A stretch of DNA of 64,000 bases from Lodderomyces elongisporus (GCF_030384665.1 NC_083674.1:1054001-1118000); one strand, 5' to 3'; positions 36,676 through 48,106 are shown, numbered from the stretch's first letter. Program-made: numbers and translations. The notes: a model not told the origin generated them from the letters alone.

Positions 36676-37236
36676 TATTAACTAATGTTTACTTAATTTC
36701 GGTAAAGAACAAGGAAAGAAAACACGTTGTCGTACTTTTAATCTAACCAATTATATTTATGACAAGATTTTTTTTCTTTTTTCCAGATAAAGAATGATTG
36801 ATACGCAGAGTAAAGCGCAAAAATGGAGGTATGTATGTGTGAGGTGGAAGGATGATCAGAAAGATAGTTGTGAGTTGAATCCTGTTTTGCAAACCGGCTC
36901 TTTGTCATTTTCATTTTCATTTTCTTTATTTTTTATTTTTTTGTTTTTTTATTTTTTTTTTCGATTTTTCGATTTTTCGATTTTACGTGATTTACTGTAT
37001 CCGTCAAACCAGTGTAAAATTCAAAAATAAACAAGGTTCAACAACATGAAGTCGTCATTGTCTTTCCCGATTGATAAAAGTGACAAGATAGATAATTGCA
37101 GAGAAGTACTGTTAATTTAAAAATGGGTTTAAAATGTAACTTAGTTAAATAAATTGGTTTACTGAGTAATTTAAATCTCTCTTTCATTGAATAGTTTATT
37201 TACGATGGCAACCTATTTTTAGCTCGTTCCGTATTG
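36676..37236. other. SPT20 promoter region and 3' flank of DCP1
   Basis: It contains TTTTCATTTTCA and CGATTTTT repeats (36905-36985). No gene or convincing binding site was seen. Confidence 0.6.
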
Positions 37237-37815
37237 TTATTGGAAATCAAGACAATATTGTAACAGCTTGAATAACTCCGACCTATCCTCTTCATCAAAA
37301 ACCCAGAGACCAAATATATCGCCATACAAATTTCGCACAATGATCAAGTTGTCATTTAGTTCAACTTCCATTTCATGCATAGTGTGATCACCAAAAACCT
37401 TGCCTTCCAAAGCCTTAGCCAGTTTGGAGGGGACAATCCCAACGGAAAAGCATTCGGGACTAGTACGGTTTAGTAGAATGAGTCCAAATTGGAAAAGGTC
37501 TTGAACATGTTGCACAAGCTCGACCGTGGGTTGCATCTGTTGAATCGTCCTCTGCAATTCATTTATATGCAGCTTGCTATCTCGTGCATACAATGCCATA
37601 GTTCCTTGAAAATCAGTCTTGATCCATTCGTCACTGTCATGATCAAATTTGTATAGTACACAGTGTGATGTGTGGCTCAATAATTGTTTGATTGCAGGAT
37701 CATACCGGCTAATGACATTGAAATTTAAGGCGTTGGTGTAAAGCTTTAATGCTTCTTCTCGAGATAATGACTCTTCTGCAAAACCCGAGTTTTGATATTG
37801 TACTGCTGAGGTCAT
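37237..37815 (-). CDS. DCP1: mRNA decapping complex subunit Dcp1
   Basis: Activator of the Dcp2 decapping enzyme, acting in the cytoplasm and P-bodies. The protein has 192 residues with the ATG at 37815. An EVH1/PH-like fold covers almost the full length. Conserved parts are LKLYTNALNFNVISRYDPAIKQLL, CVLYKFDHDSDEWIKTDFQG, FQFGLILLNRTSPECFSVGI and DNLIIVRNLYGDIFGLWVF. The S. cerevisiae gene carries a long insertion absent here. No intron is needed, although DCP1 has one in some yeasts. It is divergent from the peroxiredoxin gene, with an 800-bp shared upstream region. Confidence 0.95.
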   Translation of the reverse strand: MTSAVQYQNSGFAEESLSREEALKLYTNALNFNVISRYDPAIKQLLSHTSHCVLYKFDHDSDEWIKTDFQGTMALYARDSKLHINELQRTIQQMQPTVELVQHVQDLFQFGLILLNRTSPECFSVGIVPSKLAKALEGKVFGDHTMHEMEVELNDNLIIVRNLYGDIFGLWVFDEEDRSELFKLLQYCLDFQ

Positions 37816-38422
37816 GGTAAAATCTGGTTGATGTTAAAAATGATGTAAGCTTCTTTTATATGTTGTAAATGAATTTGAAGTTTTATTTATTTCCTTTTTC
37901 CTTTTTTTTTTCCCCTTGTTTTTATTCTCTTAGGTACAGATTGTGCTGAGATTTGTATAGAATTTCTTGTAGCAATTTACACATACAGTTACGCACAAAA
38001 TTCACAAATACTCATAAATACTCACAAATACTCACAAATACTCACAAATACTCACAAATGCACATACAAACACATGTATTCTTTTCTCTCCAGTAAACTT
38101 AAAGGGGTAAAGATTCGTTTCTACTACAATTGAGAAGATGTTTTTGTGCTTTTGTGTTTTTGGGAGCAAACCTATAGTTCATGTTTACTTACGGAATACC
38201 ACATAGTAAGATCACTCAGTTCATTTCTCTTGATTTGGAAGAAAGGACAAGAGTTGGAGGAGGGAGAAGAAGAAGAAGAAGAAGAAGGAGGAGGAGGAGG
38301 AGGAGGAGGGAGAAGATAAAAAGCAAGCGCCACATTCCACATTTCCGTAGAATCCGCTCTATTGAGAAAAAGTAGCAAGTAATAGAAACTTGAAAAGTGT
38401 GCGAATGTGCTAATGTGACAAA

Positions 38423-38453
<31 letters not shown>

Positions 38454-38614
38454 GTGTGTGGAGAAGTTAGTAGACTGACAAACATTTAGTACAAATTTCC
38501 TTCCCCTTGCTGTCTCTTCTTTTCTTTAACTTTTTGTTTTCTCCTTATATTTTCTATCATTTTGTCTCTTCTAGTCATCAATCCAACCAATTAAAGACCA
38601 ATTGACCAAGCAAA
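37816..38614. other. Divergent promoter region DCP1 / peroxiredoxin
   Basis: It contains a 10-bp tandem repeat (38001-38060), a GAA/GAG purine tract (about 38254-38315) and a (GA) microsatellite (38424-38449). I looked for TTACTAA-type Yap1/Cap1 sites before the peroxiredoxin and found only imperfect ones (TTAGTAG near 38467). Confidence 0.6.
38001..38060. repeat. 10-bp tandem repeat, unit CTCACAAATA
   Basis: Six consecutive units with single-base variants (TTCACAAATA, CTCATAAATA). Confidence 0.88.
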
Positions 38615-39196
38615 ATGTTTTCACTTTCAAAAGTTGGCGTTTCATCAGCTATTGCAAGATCTAGTTTCTTCTCTATTAGAACCTTGGCTCTGAAAGGAGA
38701 TTCGATTCCTTCTACCAAATTATTTGAAAACTCACCTGGAAATGACGTCGATTTAAACCAAGAGACCGCTTCAGGAACTTCCGTCATCATTGGTGTCCCT
38801 GGTGCATTTAGCCCAGGCTGTACAAAAAACCATATTCCCGAGTACTTGAAAAATTTAGACGCTTTCAAGGGAAAAGGTGTTGAGCAAATTTTCGTTGTTG
38901 CTGTCAATGACCCTTTTGTTACAAAGGCTTGGGGTGAGCAATTGTTAAAGGACAACTCAGCGCCAACATCAGCAACAGAAGCAGTTCGTTTCCTTGCAGA
39001 CTCTACAGGTGCTTTCACCAGAGATCTCGGGCTTCTTTTTGACGCTACTAAAGTATTCGGTAACGAAAGATCAAAGAGGTATGCATTGCTTGTTAGAGAT
39101 GGAAAGGTTGCAGAAGCTTTTGTTGAGCCAGATAACACTTCGGTTGACGTTTCGGCTGCTCCCAAGGTGTTGAATATTTTGCAAACTGATATATAG
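38615..39196 (+). CDS. Type II (PRX5/Ahp1-like) peroxiredoxin, probably mitochondrial
   Basis: Thiol peroxidase that reduces hydrogen peroxide and alkyl hydroperoxides. The protein has 193 residues. The N-terminus MFSLSKVGVSSAIARSSFFS has basic and hydroxylated residues and no acidic ones, fitting a mitochondrial presequence. The catalytic block GVPGAFSPGCTKNHIPEYL places the peroxidatic Cys at residue 69. Later family blocks are VNDPFVTKAWGEQL, FLADSTGAFTRDLGL and KRYALLVRDGKV. C69 is the only cysteine in the protein. Ahp1 and human PRDX5 have further cysteines, including a resolving one, so this enzyme must be recycled by an external thiol such as glutathione or glutaredoxin (inference). 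Codon 27 or so is CTG, probably Ser in this organism. Confidence 0.9.
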   Translation: MFSLSKVGVSSAIARSSFFSIRTLALKGDSIPSTKLFENSPGNDVDLNQETASGTSVIIGVPGAFSPGCTKNHIPEYLKNLDAFKGKGVEQIFVVAVNDPFVTKAWGEQLLKDNSAPTSATEAVRFLADSTGAFTRDLGLLFDATKVFGNERSKRYALLVRDGKVAEAFVEPDNTSVDVSAAPKVLNILQTDI

Positions 39197-39570
39197 ATGA
39201 GTATCGTTGTATAGTGCAACTATATCAAGCTAAAAGAATCAGATGTGCTAAAGTAGCTTTATACAAAGGAGTATATTATAGACCATTTCCCTATTAATAA
39301 TTCGTTTGTATTTTGTTATATCTTGTTCTATTATGTTGTATTTTGTTCTGATTTATATTTTTGATTTCGATTTTTTTGTTCTGATTTTGATTTTGATTTT
39401 TTTGTTCTTACATACTGGGACTGATAATTTATATTATAAAGGATTTGGTCCCATTTTGAATTAAAATTTTTTTTTATTTTTTTTTTAATCTTTTGCAACT
39501 TCTCACTTTTGCACCGTTGAAGAATCAGTCTTTATACCTTCATTCATTTCCAATCAACTTACTTGTGCTC
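39197..39570. other. Intergenic region peroxiredoxin / GGQ protein
   Basis: T-rich with TTTTGATT repeats near 39357-39405. No gene was seen. Confidence 0.6.
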
Positions 39571-40206
39571 ATGAATGTTGGCAAAATAAGATACATTTTT
39601 CAAATACCGCTGCTTCACCATCATCATCCACGGAATGCATTTACCATTCTAACACGAACACATTCTTCTGAAACAACCGCTACTGCTATTGGCACCGGCA
39701 CTCAAACCACTACAAATTACTCCCCCGAAGAAGTTGAAAAGGCCAAGAAATGGCTTGAAAAATTGTCCACAAACACCATTCCAAGGCACTTATTCAACAT
39801 TTCCTATAGCCGATCATCTGGTCCTGGAGGTCAAAAAGTTAACAAGACTTCAAGCAAGGCTACAATATCACTAGAACCGGGCCAGTGGCTAGATCCTAGT
39901 GTGTTTTATTGGGTTCCGGGCCCTGTTCAAGAGCAACTTCAAAATGGCAATATTAGATACGCAACGAAAAATAAAGGGATGGTGATTCAGTGCGATACGA
40001 GTCGTAATCGAGAAGAAAACTTGGAAGAGTGCTTTGAGAGATTGGTTAGGGAAATCAAATCTTCTGTACACTTTGCCAGCGAAGCCACGGAAGAGGACAA
40101 AGAGAAGTGGGAGCAGCTCGAGCAGGACTTTAAAGAACGGAAAAAGTATAACAAAAAGAAAACATCCGAGAAGAAACAAGCTCGCTCAAAGAAATTTGAT
40201 TGGTAA
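39571..40206 (+). CDS. PTH4: Mitochondrial GGQ-domain peptidyl-tRNA hydrolase (Ict1/Pth4-like)
   Basis: Small class-I release-factor-like protein that frees peptides from stalled mitochondrial ribosomes. The frame opens at a TTG (39493), but the first ATG is at 39571, giving 211 residues. Residues 1-30 are basic and hydrophobic, like a presequence. The hydrolytic motif is SRSSGPGGQKVNKTSSKA with GGQ at about 86-88. The C-terminal tail is strongly basic (ERKKYNKKKTSEKKQARSKK), as expected for a segment that enters the empty mRNA channel. There is no codon-recognition domain, which separates it from Mrf1. S. cerevisiae Pth4/Rso55 is the nearest named relative I can think of; a second GGQ family member cannot be excluded. 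Confidence 0.85.
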   Translation: MNVGKIRYIFQIPLLHHHHPRNAFTILTRTHSSETTATAIGTGTQTTTNYSPEEVEKAKKWLEKLSTNTIPRHLFNISYSRSSGPGGQKVNKTSSKATISLEPGQWLDPSVFYWVPGPVQEQLQNGNIRYATKNKGMVIQCDTSRNREENLEECFERLVREIKSSVHFASEATEEDKEKWEQLEQDFKERKKYNKKKTSEKKQARSKKFDW

Positions 40207-40610
40207 ACAAAACTCTAAAAAAAAAAACAAAACAGAAAAAATTGTCTAGAGTACTATATATTTTGCAGATTTAATATTTGAAATATACTTGTTGATGGAT
40301 GTCAACATATTAATTAAATTATGTACTAAACCATTGTTCTCATAAAAATCTCTGTAATTGATGATGTTGGTTGTGTGCGACTTTTAGCAAGACGAGAAAG
40401 AAAAACCAAAATACAAAGGAGAAGAGAAAGCAAAGAATGCAAACATAGGAAAAAAAAAAAAAAAGAAAAGTTAAGATTAAATTAGCATTCAAACGAGATT
40501 TCATGAAAAGGTGGTAAAAGTTTGAGTAAAGTTTACAACAATCAATTCCTTTATTAAAATACTAGTAGTGGGTCATTTTTGTAATTCGCTATTTTTAATC
40601 CTTACACCTA
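40207..40610. other. Intergenic region upstream of HPR1
   Basis: AT-rich with A runs (about 40450-40465). No gene was seen. Confidence 0.6.
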
Positions 40611-42662
40611 ATGCAAGGAGATCTTGCTAAAAATGTTGAGCAGCTTGTTGCTCTTATCATCAGTATTATAAATGAAAATATAAATGAAAATATAGATGAA
40701 AATCAGGAGCACAATTGTACTGAACAACACGAAAACAAAAATGTCGCAGATCTTGAAGATGTCTTTTCAAAATACACAAATCATGTGAATGATTTATTTC
40801 ATTTATATAAACCGGAGGACCTTTCCGATAATGCTAAAGAAGGTTTAGAAAACTCTTTGGAAAACTCTACAAGTGACTCCAAAGTAAGCACTACGAATAG
40901 GGATGACCACACAAAGTTTAACGAATTCATTGTCGTTAATGCTTCTCAATCAGTTTCGAACTTGCTAATAACAGGATTAATTGACTCGGCAGCAGCAGAC
41001 AAGAAACATTATACTTATCAGAAAAAAATTGCCTTTTTGTTAGATTTTTTGATCTGGCTTGCATTAAAAGTTGATGAATGTGCCAAAACTGCATTCTACC
41101 AAACTTTATTGACTACACTGCAACAGTTACTAGCAATCTCTACTGATGAGGCGCAAATTTTTTGGAATTACTTGGAGGCGCGATTGGACTTGATCAAGAA
41201 TGGGCTATTCCACAATAATGTTGGCGAGCGGATGCAGATTCTTCAATTGACAAACACCCTCATTGATAAATTTCGCACCACAAAAGTTGAAAACAGAGCT
41301 GACCTGTACAAGAAAGATACTCAAGATGATGTTTTTCAAAGTCGGGTTCGCTCGTTTGTTACACAGTTGTTAAAATTTGATGATACAACTGGTCTCAACA
41401 AATATTTTCATTTGGCAAATCGGAAACCTGTTCTGATCTATGTAAAGGATGATTTTTTACTGGACTTACTTGAAGTCCAAAAGGTCTTTAATAACCCTAT
41501 TCAATTTATGAAGAAACTGGAAGCCAAAAATTTGAAAAGATTGGGAAGCAAGATCCAGACTGTTTTGCAAGAGCTTTTCCAAGATGAACGGAACTATAGG
41601 AACAGTTCACCACTTGCAGATCCGTTAAAATTAAAACAACAAAAGCCTGATACAGAACGCAAGTTTCTCAATGAAAAAATTTCGACCCAATTATTTGTCC
41701 CAGAAACGTATTTTGAGTCTCATTTTTTGACTCCAAAAGATGAAGCGTTTGCAGAGCTGCAGAAACGAGACGGACAATATGTATCTAAAGAGTTGAAAGC
41801 ATCCAAAAGCCGATTGCAATATATTTGTGAGATTTATATTGTTGTTTCATTATACAGTGATTTATCGCAAAGCGCAAAGCTGGAATTACTTCGCGATATA
41901 GGTTCTCCAGCAGGCTCAAAACATTTGACAGATGAAGATTTACCTCATTCCTCAGCGAAATATTTCCTTGACATCAAGAAGGATATATTGGCAGAAATGA
42001 AGAGAATCGATTCAGCACTCTACCACACCCTTTTGAATCTCAATGTGTCAGAGAAAAGTTGGTGGCGATGGCTTCTTGTCGGGAAAGATCTGAAGTATGG
42101 AGGAGTATATTTTTCAGATTTGTTATTATCTTCAGAAGAGTTGGAGCGTACTGAAACGAGTCTTAAAGAGTATTTGCCATTCAAAAACAAAAAGAGTTTC
42201 AACACTTATGTAACGCCGCAAGTTTCGAGAAAAATGCGAACCCCTCTGGGGTTGAAACAGTTGAAACAAATGAAGGTGTTCAATGTCGAACATGCTCTCA
42301 AAGAACTAGAAGAAATACGCGAATGTGACAAAAACGACGAAGTAGACCACATTTATCAAAATGAGAGGCGATGCTCGTTGGTATGGAAAACTATGCGAAA
42401 ACGACGGACACAAGATTGGTTGGCAAGTACTGCTGACCTTCTCGAGAAATCCAAGGACAAAGAGCTGAAAAAGGACGAGGAGATGCAAATACAGGATGAC
42501 GAAAAGATTGCGGAAGTGGAAGAACAAGTGAAGGTAGAGGAAAAAGGAATGGTAGATGAAGCAGTAGAGAAAGACAATAAGATGAATATAGAAGAAATAT
42601 CTCTCAAACGAAACAACGAAGAAGAGCTTCTGAGTTCCGAAACCAAAAAGTCTAAAATATAA
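40611..42662 (+). CDS. HPR1: THO complex subunit Hpr1 (THOC1)
   Basis: Component of THO/TREX, which couples transcription elongation to mRNA packaging and export and prevents R-loops. The protein has 683 residues from the ATG at 40611. The THOC1 family core is recognisable: FWNYLEARLDLIKNGLF at about residues 184-200, MQILQLTNTLIDKF, FVTQLLKFDDTTGLNKY, and the late block WWRWLLVGKDLKYGG. A charged coiled region (EELERTETSLKEYLPF) and a Lys/Glu tail follow, ending in KKSKI, a likely nuclear signal. Its N-terminus has a short NENINENIDEN repeat. The assignment rests on recognised blocks rather than full alignment. Confidence 0.82.
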   Translation: MQGDLAKNVEQLVALIISIINENINENIDENQEHNCTEQHENKNVADLEDVFSKYTNHVNDLFHLYKPEDLSDNAKEGLENSLENSTSDSKVSTTNRDDHTKFNEFIVVNASQSVSNLLITGLIDSAAADKKHYTYQKKIAFLLDFLIWLALKVDECAKTAFYQTLLTTLQQLLAISTDEAQIFWNYLEARLDLIKNGLFHNNVGERMQILQLTNTLIDKFRTTKVENRADLYKKDTQDDVFQSRVRSFVTQLLKFDDTTGLNKYFHLANRKPVLIYVKDDFLLDLLEVQKVFNNPIQFMKKLEAKNLKRLGSKIQTVLQELFQDERNYRNSSPLADPLKLKQQKPDTERKFLNEKISTQLFVPETYFESHFLTPKDEAFAELQKRDGQYVSKELKASKSRLQYICEIYIVVSLYSDLSQSAKLELLRDIGSPAGSKHLTDEDLPHSSAKYFLDIKKDILAEMKRIDSALYHTLLNLNVSEKSWWRWLLVGKDLKYGGVYFSDLLLSSEELERTETSLKEYLPFKNKKSFNTYVTPQVSRKMRTPLGLKQLKQMKVFNVEHALKELEEIRECDKNDEVDHIYQNERRCSLVWKTMRKRRTQDWLASTADLLEKSKDKELKKDEEMQIQDDEKIAEVEEQVKVEEKGMVDEAVEKDNKMNIEEISLKRNNEEELLSSETKKSKI

Positions 42663-43180
42663 CCTTCTATAGATTTTAAATGAAAATACTGAGTTGCATT
42701 AGCAATTCATTCTTACAAATATCACTATGATCGGTGTTCACGACATCTCACTCTTGACGCGGCATTATCACGACGCGAAGTGCGCAAAGTATTGAGCTCG
42801 ATCTCAACGCGTCTGCCAAAAAACTAAAAAACAAAAAAAAAAAAAAAAAAAGAAAAACAAGGAGAAAAATCAATTCAAAACGCAGGACTGCCAAATTAAT
42901 AAATAAATGGAAAAGGAATTGGGTGAGAGAAAATAGTAAAAAAAAAGATAGAAAAAAAGCTTATCCCTTTCCCAATGGATAGAACAGAACAACGATACAT
43001 TCTACAGAGTCATCTTGTATACCAAAAAATAAAAATATAAAAAAAAAATTAAAGCTATATATACATACATATAACAAAAATACATTCGTCAAGTGTAGCT
43101 CATTCTTCTTTCATATCACGAACTGTCCTCACAGCATTCTAGCCTACTATACAACTACATTCAATACTAATAAAACATAA
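42663..43180. other. RIF1 promoter region
   Basis: It contains the ACGCG cluster listed separately, long A runs (42833-42851) and an A/C-rich leader. No gene was seen. Confidence 0.6.
42757..42812. promoter_or_regulatory. Cluster of MCB-like ACGCG sites upstream of RIF1
   Basis: Three ACGCG cores lie at 42757-42761, 42773-42777 and 42807-42812, the last a full ACGCGT. They fall within 56 bp in otherwise AT-rich DNA. MBF binds ACGCGT in G1/S promoters. The cluster is about 370-425 bp before the RIF1 ATG. Confidence 0.5.
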
Positions 43181-46100
43181 ATGCCGCCTACATCGCGAAG
43201 GAGGACGCGACTGTCCAAAGCATTAAAATCACCATCTCCGAAAAAGGCACCCACTCGTCCTATAAATCAAGCAACAAGTAGGAAGAGAACATCAAGAAGA
43301 TCTAAATCTGCATCACCAGAGGTTGAACCTACCATTCGACCAACCAATACCAGCCTGCCGATAGCAAAATCAAAAAAAAAACTTCAATCTGTTGCGTCAC
43401 CTTCTATTACACCCTCAATTGCGCCAGTCCCTGAACCAGTGAATGACACCAGTACAGATGTCAGTGCCAGTACTAGTACCAATACCAATGCTACAGCTAT
43501 AGCTACAGCTACAGCTACAGCTATAGCTACAACTACAGCTCCTCCAACTGCCATTGGAACTATTACACCAGTAACCAAAATAGCTAATACTACACCTGTA
43601 CCTATTCGTACTACTCCCGCGTCAATTGCCGATCTCAATTCCTCACCCATAAAGGAGAAAAGCGACCGCCAAGAAACCAGTGAACTTGGCAAAAGGAAAA
43701 AAGTCGATAGCAAGGAAAAGAGGAAAAGCGTTTTATTTTCAGATGATTTGATACTGGAGTTGCCCAGTACACCGCCAGAGAAATTTGCAACACCCAAGAG
43801 ATCCATTCTAAAGTCTCGTGATTTGAATGTGCGTGATGGTTTCACCAACATTAATGAGAACAAGCTTTATAGCCAGAATCACAGCAACCATAGCAGCCAC
43901 ATTAACCACATTAACCACAATGGCCACAATGGCCACAGTAATTACAGTAATGATAATACAAGTACATTAAATTCCACCATTGAAAATGCCAAAACTTTCA
44001 ATTTTTGGTCGCCAGGATCCATTGTACAACTTTCTCCAAATGCTAAAGAGCTACCCAGTTTGATGGAAGGATGCATTCATGTTTTATCTGACGAAACATT
44101 TGATCGACGATTTGAAGTATATGCAACTTTAAATGGCATAGTCAAGGCAAATAACTCGCAAGTGGTTTACAACTTATTGATGAAACAAGTTCAAATGAGA
44201 ACTATAGCCGATTCAATCACTACCACAACCACAACCACATTATTTGCTGCAGCGGAAGAGAGTCCTATACGTCATGGCCAGAACCTGCATTCCACTGCAG
44301 AATCAAGTTTACTTTTGCATACTTTGGTGGGCTTGATTTTAAAGGACATCGAACTGATTGAACAAAGACTCTACTACGATGACACTTTTCCAAGTACCAA
44401 TACAGGTAAGGAAACGTCTCAAATTCTGAAAAGAAACGACCCTTTTCAAGTGCGGATAGTGAGCCAAGCTCTTAAATTGCTCGGATTTCTATTTTCTTCC
44501 ACAGAGCTTACCAACCACATGCTGTTTGAAACTCTTTGCCACGTATACAAGCATGCTAGTGTAATGTTGATCAACCCACACATTTCTAAAACTTTGGTTG
44601 CCCCCTATTTATTGCTAATTAAGGATTTTCACATTGACTCCGAAAGAAAGCGCGTCTTGTTTGACAATGCCACATTGGTTGAAAGCATGCTCTTTGCAGT
44701 AGTCAATATGGTTACCTTCTCGAGTTCCTCCTTACTTTCTGAAAAATTTATTTGTTTGAGGAACTACCTTGGTTATTTTCCCACATGTATGACAAAGCAT
44801 TTTGGACATTGGTTCCCAATGCTCCTTATACAAATCTGCGATTTAACTCCACCATTATTCACAAAATGTCTCGCAAATGGGGTGCAATGTCTTCTTGAAG
44901 CTGCTAAAACATTTATCGAGAACAGCAGCATTCAGCGGTATACGAGACATCTTTTGTCATCCGTTGCACCAAGAAGCGATAGAAATGGTGGTACAGGTAC
45001 CTGTAGTGGAAGAAAGGGACATAATGGAGCAACCGTTTCGAAAAAATCTGGTTCTTCTGGATCCAATTCCAATTTCAATTCTGACCTTGGTTTAAACTCA
45101 GTTCCTGTCACATTGGGGAAGGAAGTGGAGGAAGTAGAAGTAGAAGTAGAAGTGGAGGTAGAGGAAGAGGAAGAGGAAGAGGAAGAGAAAAAGAAAGAAG
45201 ACTCGTTACGTAACCACTACCAAATAATAGATCTCGTTTTGTTCCAAATCAAGGAGATTATACAAGCGGGCTCTTTTAAACTCGCAATGGACATGTGGAT
45301 GGCTTTGACAACTCTTATTGGTGACGGCGACCAATCGTTTGAAAGCTGGGATCACTTGAATGATTGGCTTCAAATTCCACGTCACTGTTTTAATGCTCAA
45401 GATCCTTCGGCAAGAGTCCTTGCAATAGTGTCTTGGAAGTCTGTTTGTTTTAATATTTGCAAAAATAATTTGAGAGTCATAAGAAACGAGATAGACTTGG
45501 AGCAAAAGCAGTCATCAGCATTAACAGTTTCTACAGCTGGGGCTCAAGCAAGTACTGTGAATGCCCCCGCAAGCTCCATTACTACTAATACAACAACAAC
45601 AACAACATCGTCCAACATGCTGCCGGCATCAATGAGCCATAAACTTAGGTCAAAAATAAGGTTGCTTACTCACCTATTCCAGAGCTTTGATGTTAGCGAG
45701 GTTGCCCCCGATGTAGTTTATGCGCTTCATGACTTGTTTTTGAGAATACTATACTTGATTCTTTCTCCATCCATGACCCGCAATATGAAATACATGCGAG
45801 TTTTATGGGCGAAAATAATCCAAGTTGTATTTAATGGATTTTATTTCAAAAAGGATGTTGCAAACTTGCAAATGAATGAGTTGGGGATACTGGTTTTGAT
45901 AAGGTTGCTCACACCTGTGAAGCCATCAAGCGTTCTCCATTATAATGAATTGAGAGTCTTGTCTAGCGATGGTATGGACCTCAAAGATATTAATTGTATA
46001 TCTCCAAAATGGGTGCATGCACATTTTGACGTTGTTATGCAAAACCTCATATTAGTTGGACAACTGCACGTTACAATTGGACAGAAAGTGGCTCTTTTTA

Positions 46101-46470
46101 GCACGTTCCTCAAATCTTTACGTCCAATAATCTTGAGAGAGGCTAATCCTTCTCCCACAACATTTGATTTGATTGATAATCTTCCTGTAGTTTTGAAGGA
46201 AATTTTTAGGAAAAAAAGTGATGTCACATATGAATCTGTCTACAAAGTTATTCTCATGTTGAATGATACTTTTGATCCGTCCTCATTGGTTAACCGGGCT
46301 TTTGTGCCTCAGGGTTCCGACAATGATATCGACGTTTACGCATCTTTATTAGAGTCAAGTATGCAAATATTTTCCTATGGAGAGAAAGAAGAGGCGTTGA
46401 CATTGATACTTCGCTCCCTTCACAAACCCATAAAACGATTGATTTTCATTGCCGATATCCTAGCTTTCTT

Positions 46471-46552
<82 letters not shown>

Positions 46553-48106
46553 ACAACAACAACAGAAAAGACAGCTAATATTCAAGCATTCCTCGTGGAG
46601 CACTTGAACAGTATAAAATTCGATACACAAGAGCAGTGCAATATAATAATCCATGGTCAAATTTGTCGTGCGCTTGAGTGGAGATTTTATGAACCATTGA
46701 TTGAAAGAATCATCACCCTGCTTTTGAAGCAATCTCCACTGAATCAAGTTTATAGTAGACTTTGCTGCTTGGGTATTGAACTTTGGGACTTTGAAAAGTC
46801 TGAGATTGTGTTTAAATTATTGAAGAACAAAATGGATTCAGCTAGTGTTGTTGCCACTCCCACGGCTAGCAGTAATAATATTCAAAAGTTTTTCAGCGAC
46901 ATGTTGGTCAAAATGTTCAAATTTAGCCCAGCTCAAACTTTGGAGATTGCAACCCGGTACGAGGTGGCGAATTTCTTGCTTTCATTAAATTTCAAGGCTC
47001 TTGCTTCTATTGGCCTTTCTTCAGCAGAGCTTGCTAGAGTGTGTTCAGTTTTTGACGCGTACTTAAGAGCAAAACAAAGCGAGACTGAACATAGTGAGCA
47101 ATGCAATAATGAGGATAACAAAAATAACAATAACTACAGTAATGAAAATTGTAATAATCGTGATCAAGTGGTTAACCACCTTGTTCATGGATGCCATGAA
47201 TACTTGGGAATGGATATAGGGTACACCGACCGCGGACTCCACACTTCAGCCATATGTCCTAAAGAGGATACTGAGCTCATCGATGGGGAGCAGAATCGCA
47301 TTCCAGAATCGTCTTTGTCCATTCCTGCTTATTTGCACACAGATATCGGTAGTTCATTAAGCTTGCAAGAGTTTAACTCTGGTTCAAACAGTAAGGGTGG
47401 ATCTGTTTTGGATAGAAGCGACACTGTAAACACCGAGAATCTGCTCAAATCAGAGCCAGTGTCCATACATCAACAGAAACAACAGCAAAATCAACCACAA
47501 CAATTTTCAAAATTACCACAATTACCCACACAACAGCAAAAGTGTAAATATGAAACCAAGTCTCACATAGAATTTAACGTCCAAGATTCAGATCTGGTTG
47601 TCAAACATTTTCAACCAATTGGTGGTGCAATTGAGGCTGATTATGCTGGGAACCCAGTGAAATTGTCACAAAAACAAAGTGATATCCTAAAAGAAAAGGC
47701 TGAAATTTTTGTGGAGGAATCCAAGATCCGTCTGGAGCAGGTGGAGAACAACTCCATCGAAAATATAAAGTCTCATCTGTTTACTACATCTCAAAATGAG
47801 CCACATCTTGATTTCAGAAAAGATTCAAGGGAAATCTCCACGCAATACAATGACAAACAGGATCATATGGATATCGACTCTGTATCAGCCAACATTCCAG
47901 TAAAAAAATCAGAGAAAGGCTCACCACAAATGAATGCATACATTAATTGCAATGTTGGCAGTGAAAACAGTAGAAGAATGAGTCCTCTTGATTTAGTTGA
48001 ACAGTTATCAAACTTTCCTGCCGAAGAGCTAAAGCAAATGGATGCAACAGACATATATGCAATGGAGACAATGCTATTACGATTTATGATGAAATTACGA
48101 GAATAA
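43181..48106 (+). CDS. RIF1: Rif1, telomere- and replication-timing regulator
   Basis: Large nuclear scaffold that recruits protein phosphatase 1 to chromatin, limits origin firing and acts at telomeres and breaks. The protein has 1641 residues. The basic N-terminus has S/T-P sites and an Ala-Thr repeat (about 105-125). It then shows two PP1-docking motifs: KSVLF at 182-186 (RVxF type) and SILK at 208-211. Their spacing fits the yeast arrangement. A long helical HEAT-like region starts at about 290 (CIHVLSDETFDRRFEVYATLNG). Low-complexity insertions include a Glu/Val tract (DNA 45123-45190) and 27 TCA codons (46472-46552). The C-terminal third is Gln/Ser-rich. Its last 45 residues (LVEQLSNFPAEELKQMDATDIY...) could be a small helical domain, as in the yeast tetramerisation module. 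Confidence 0.88.
46472..46552 (+). repeat. Poly-Ser tract of 27 pure TCA codons in RIF1
   Basis: An uninterrupted TCA trinucleotide repeat of 81 bp, followed directly by ACA codons (Thr). A pure repeat suggests recent expansion or length polymorphism. Confidence 0.92.
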
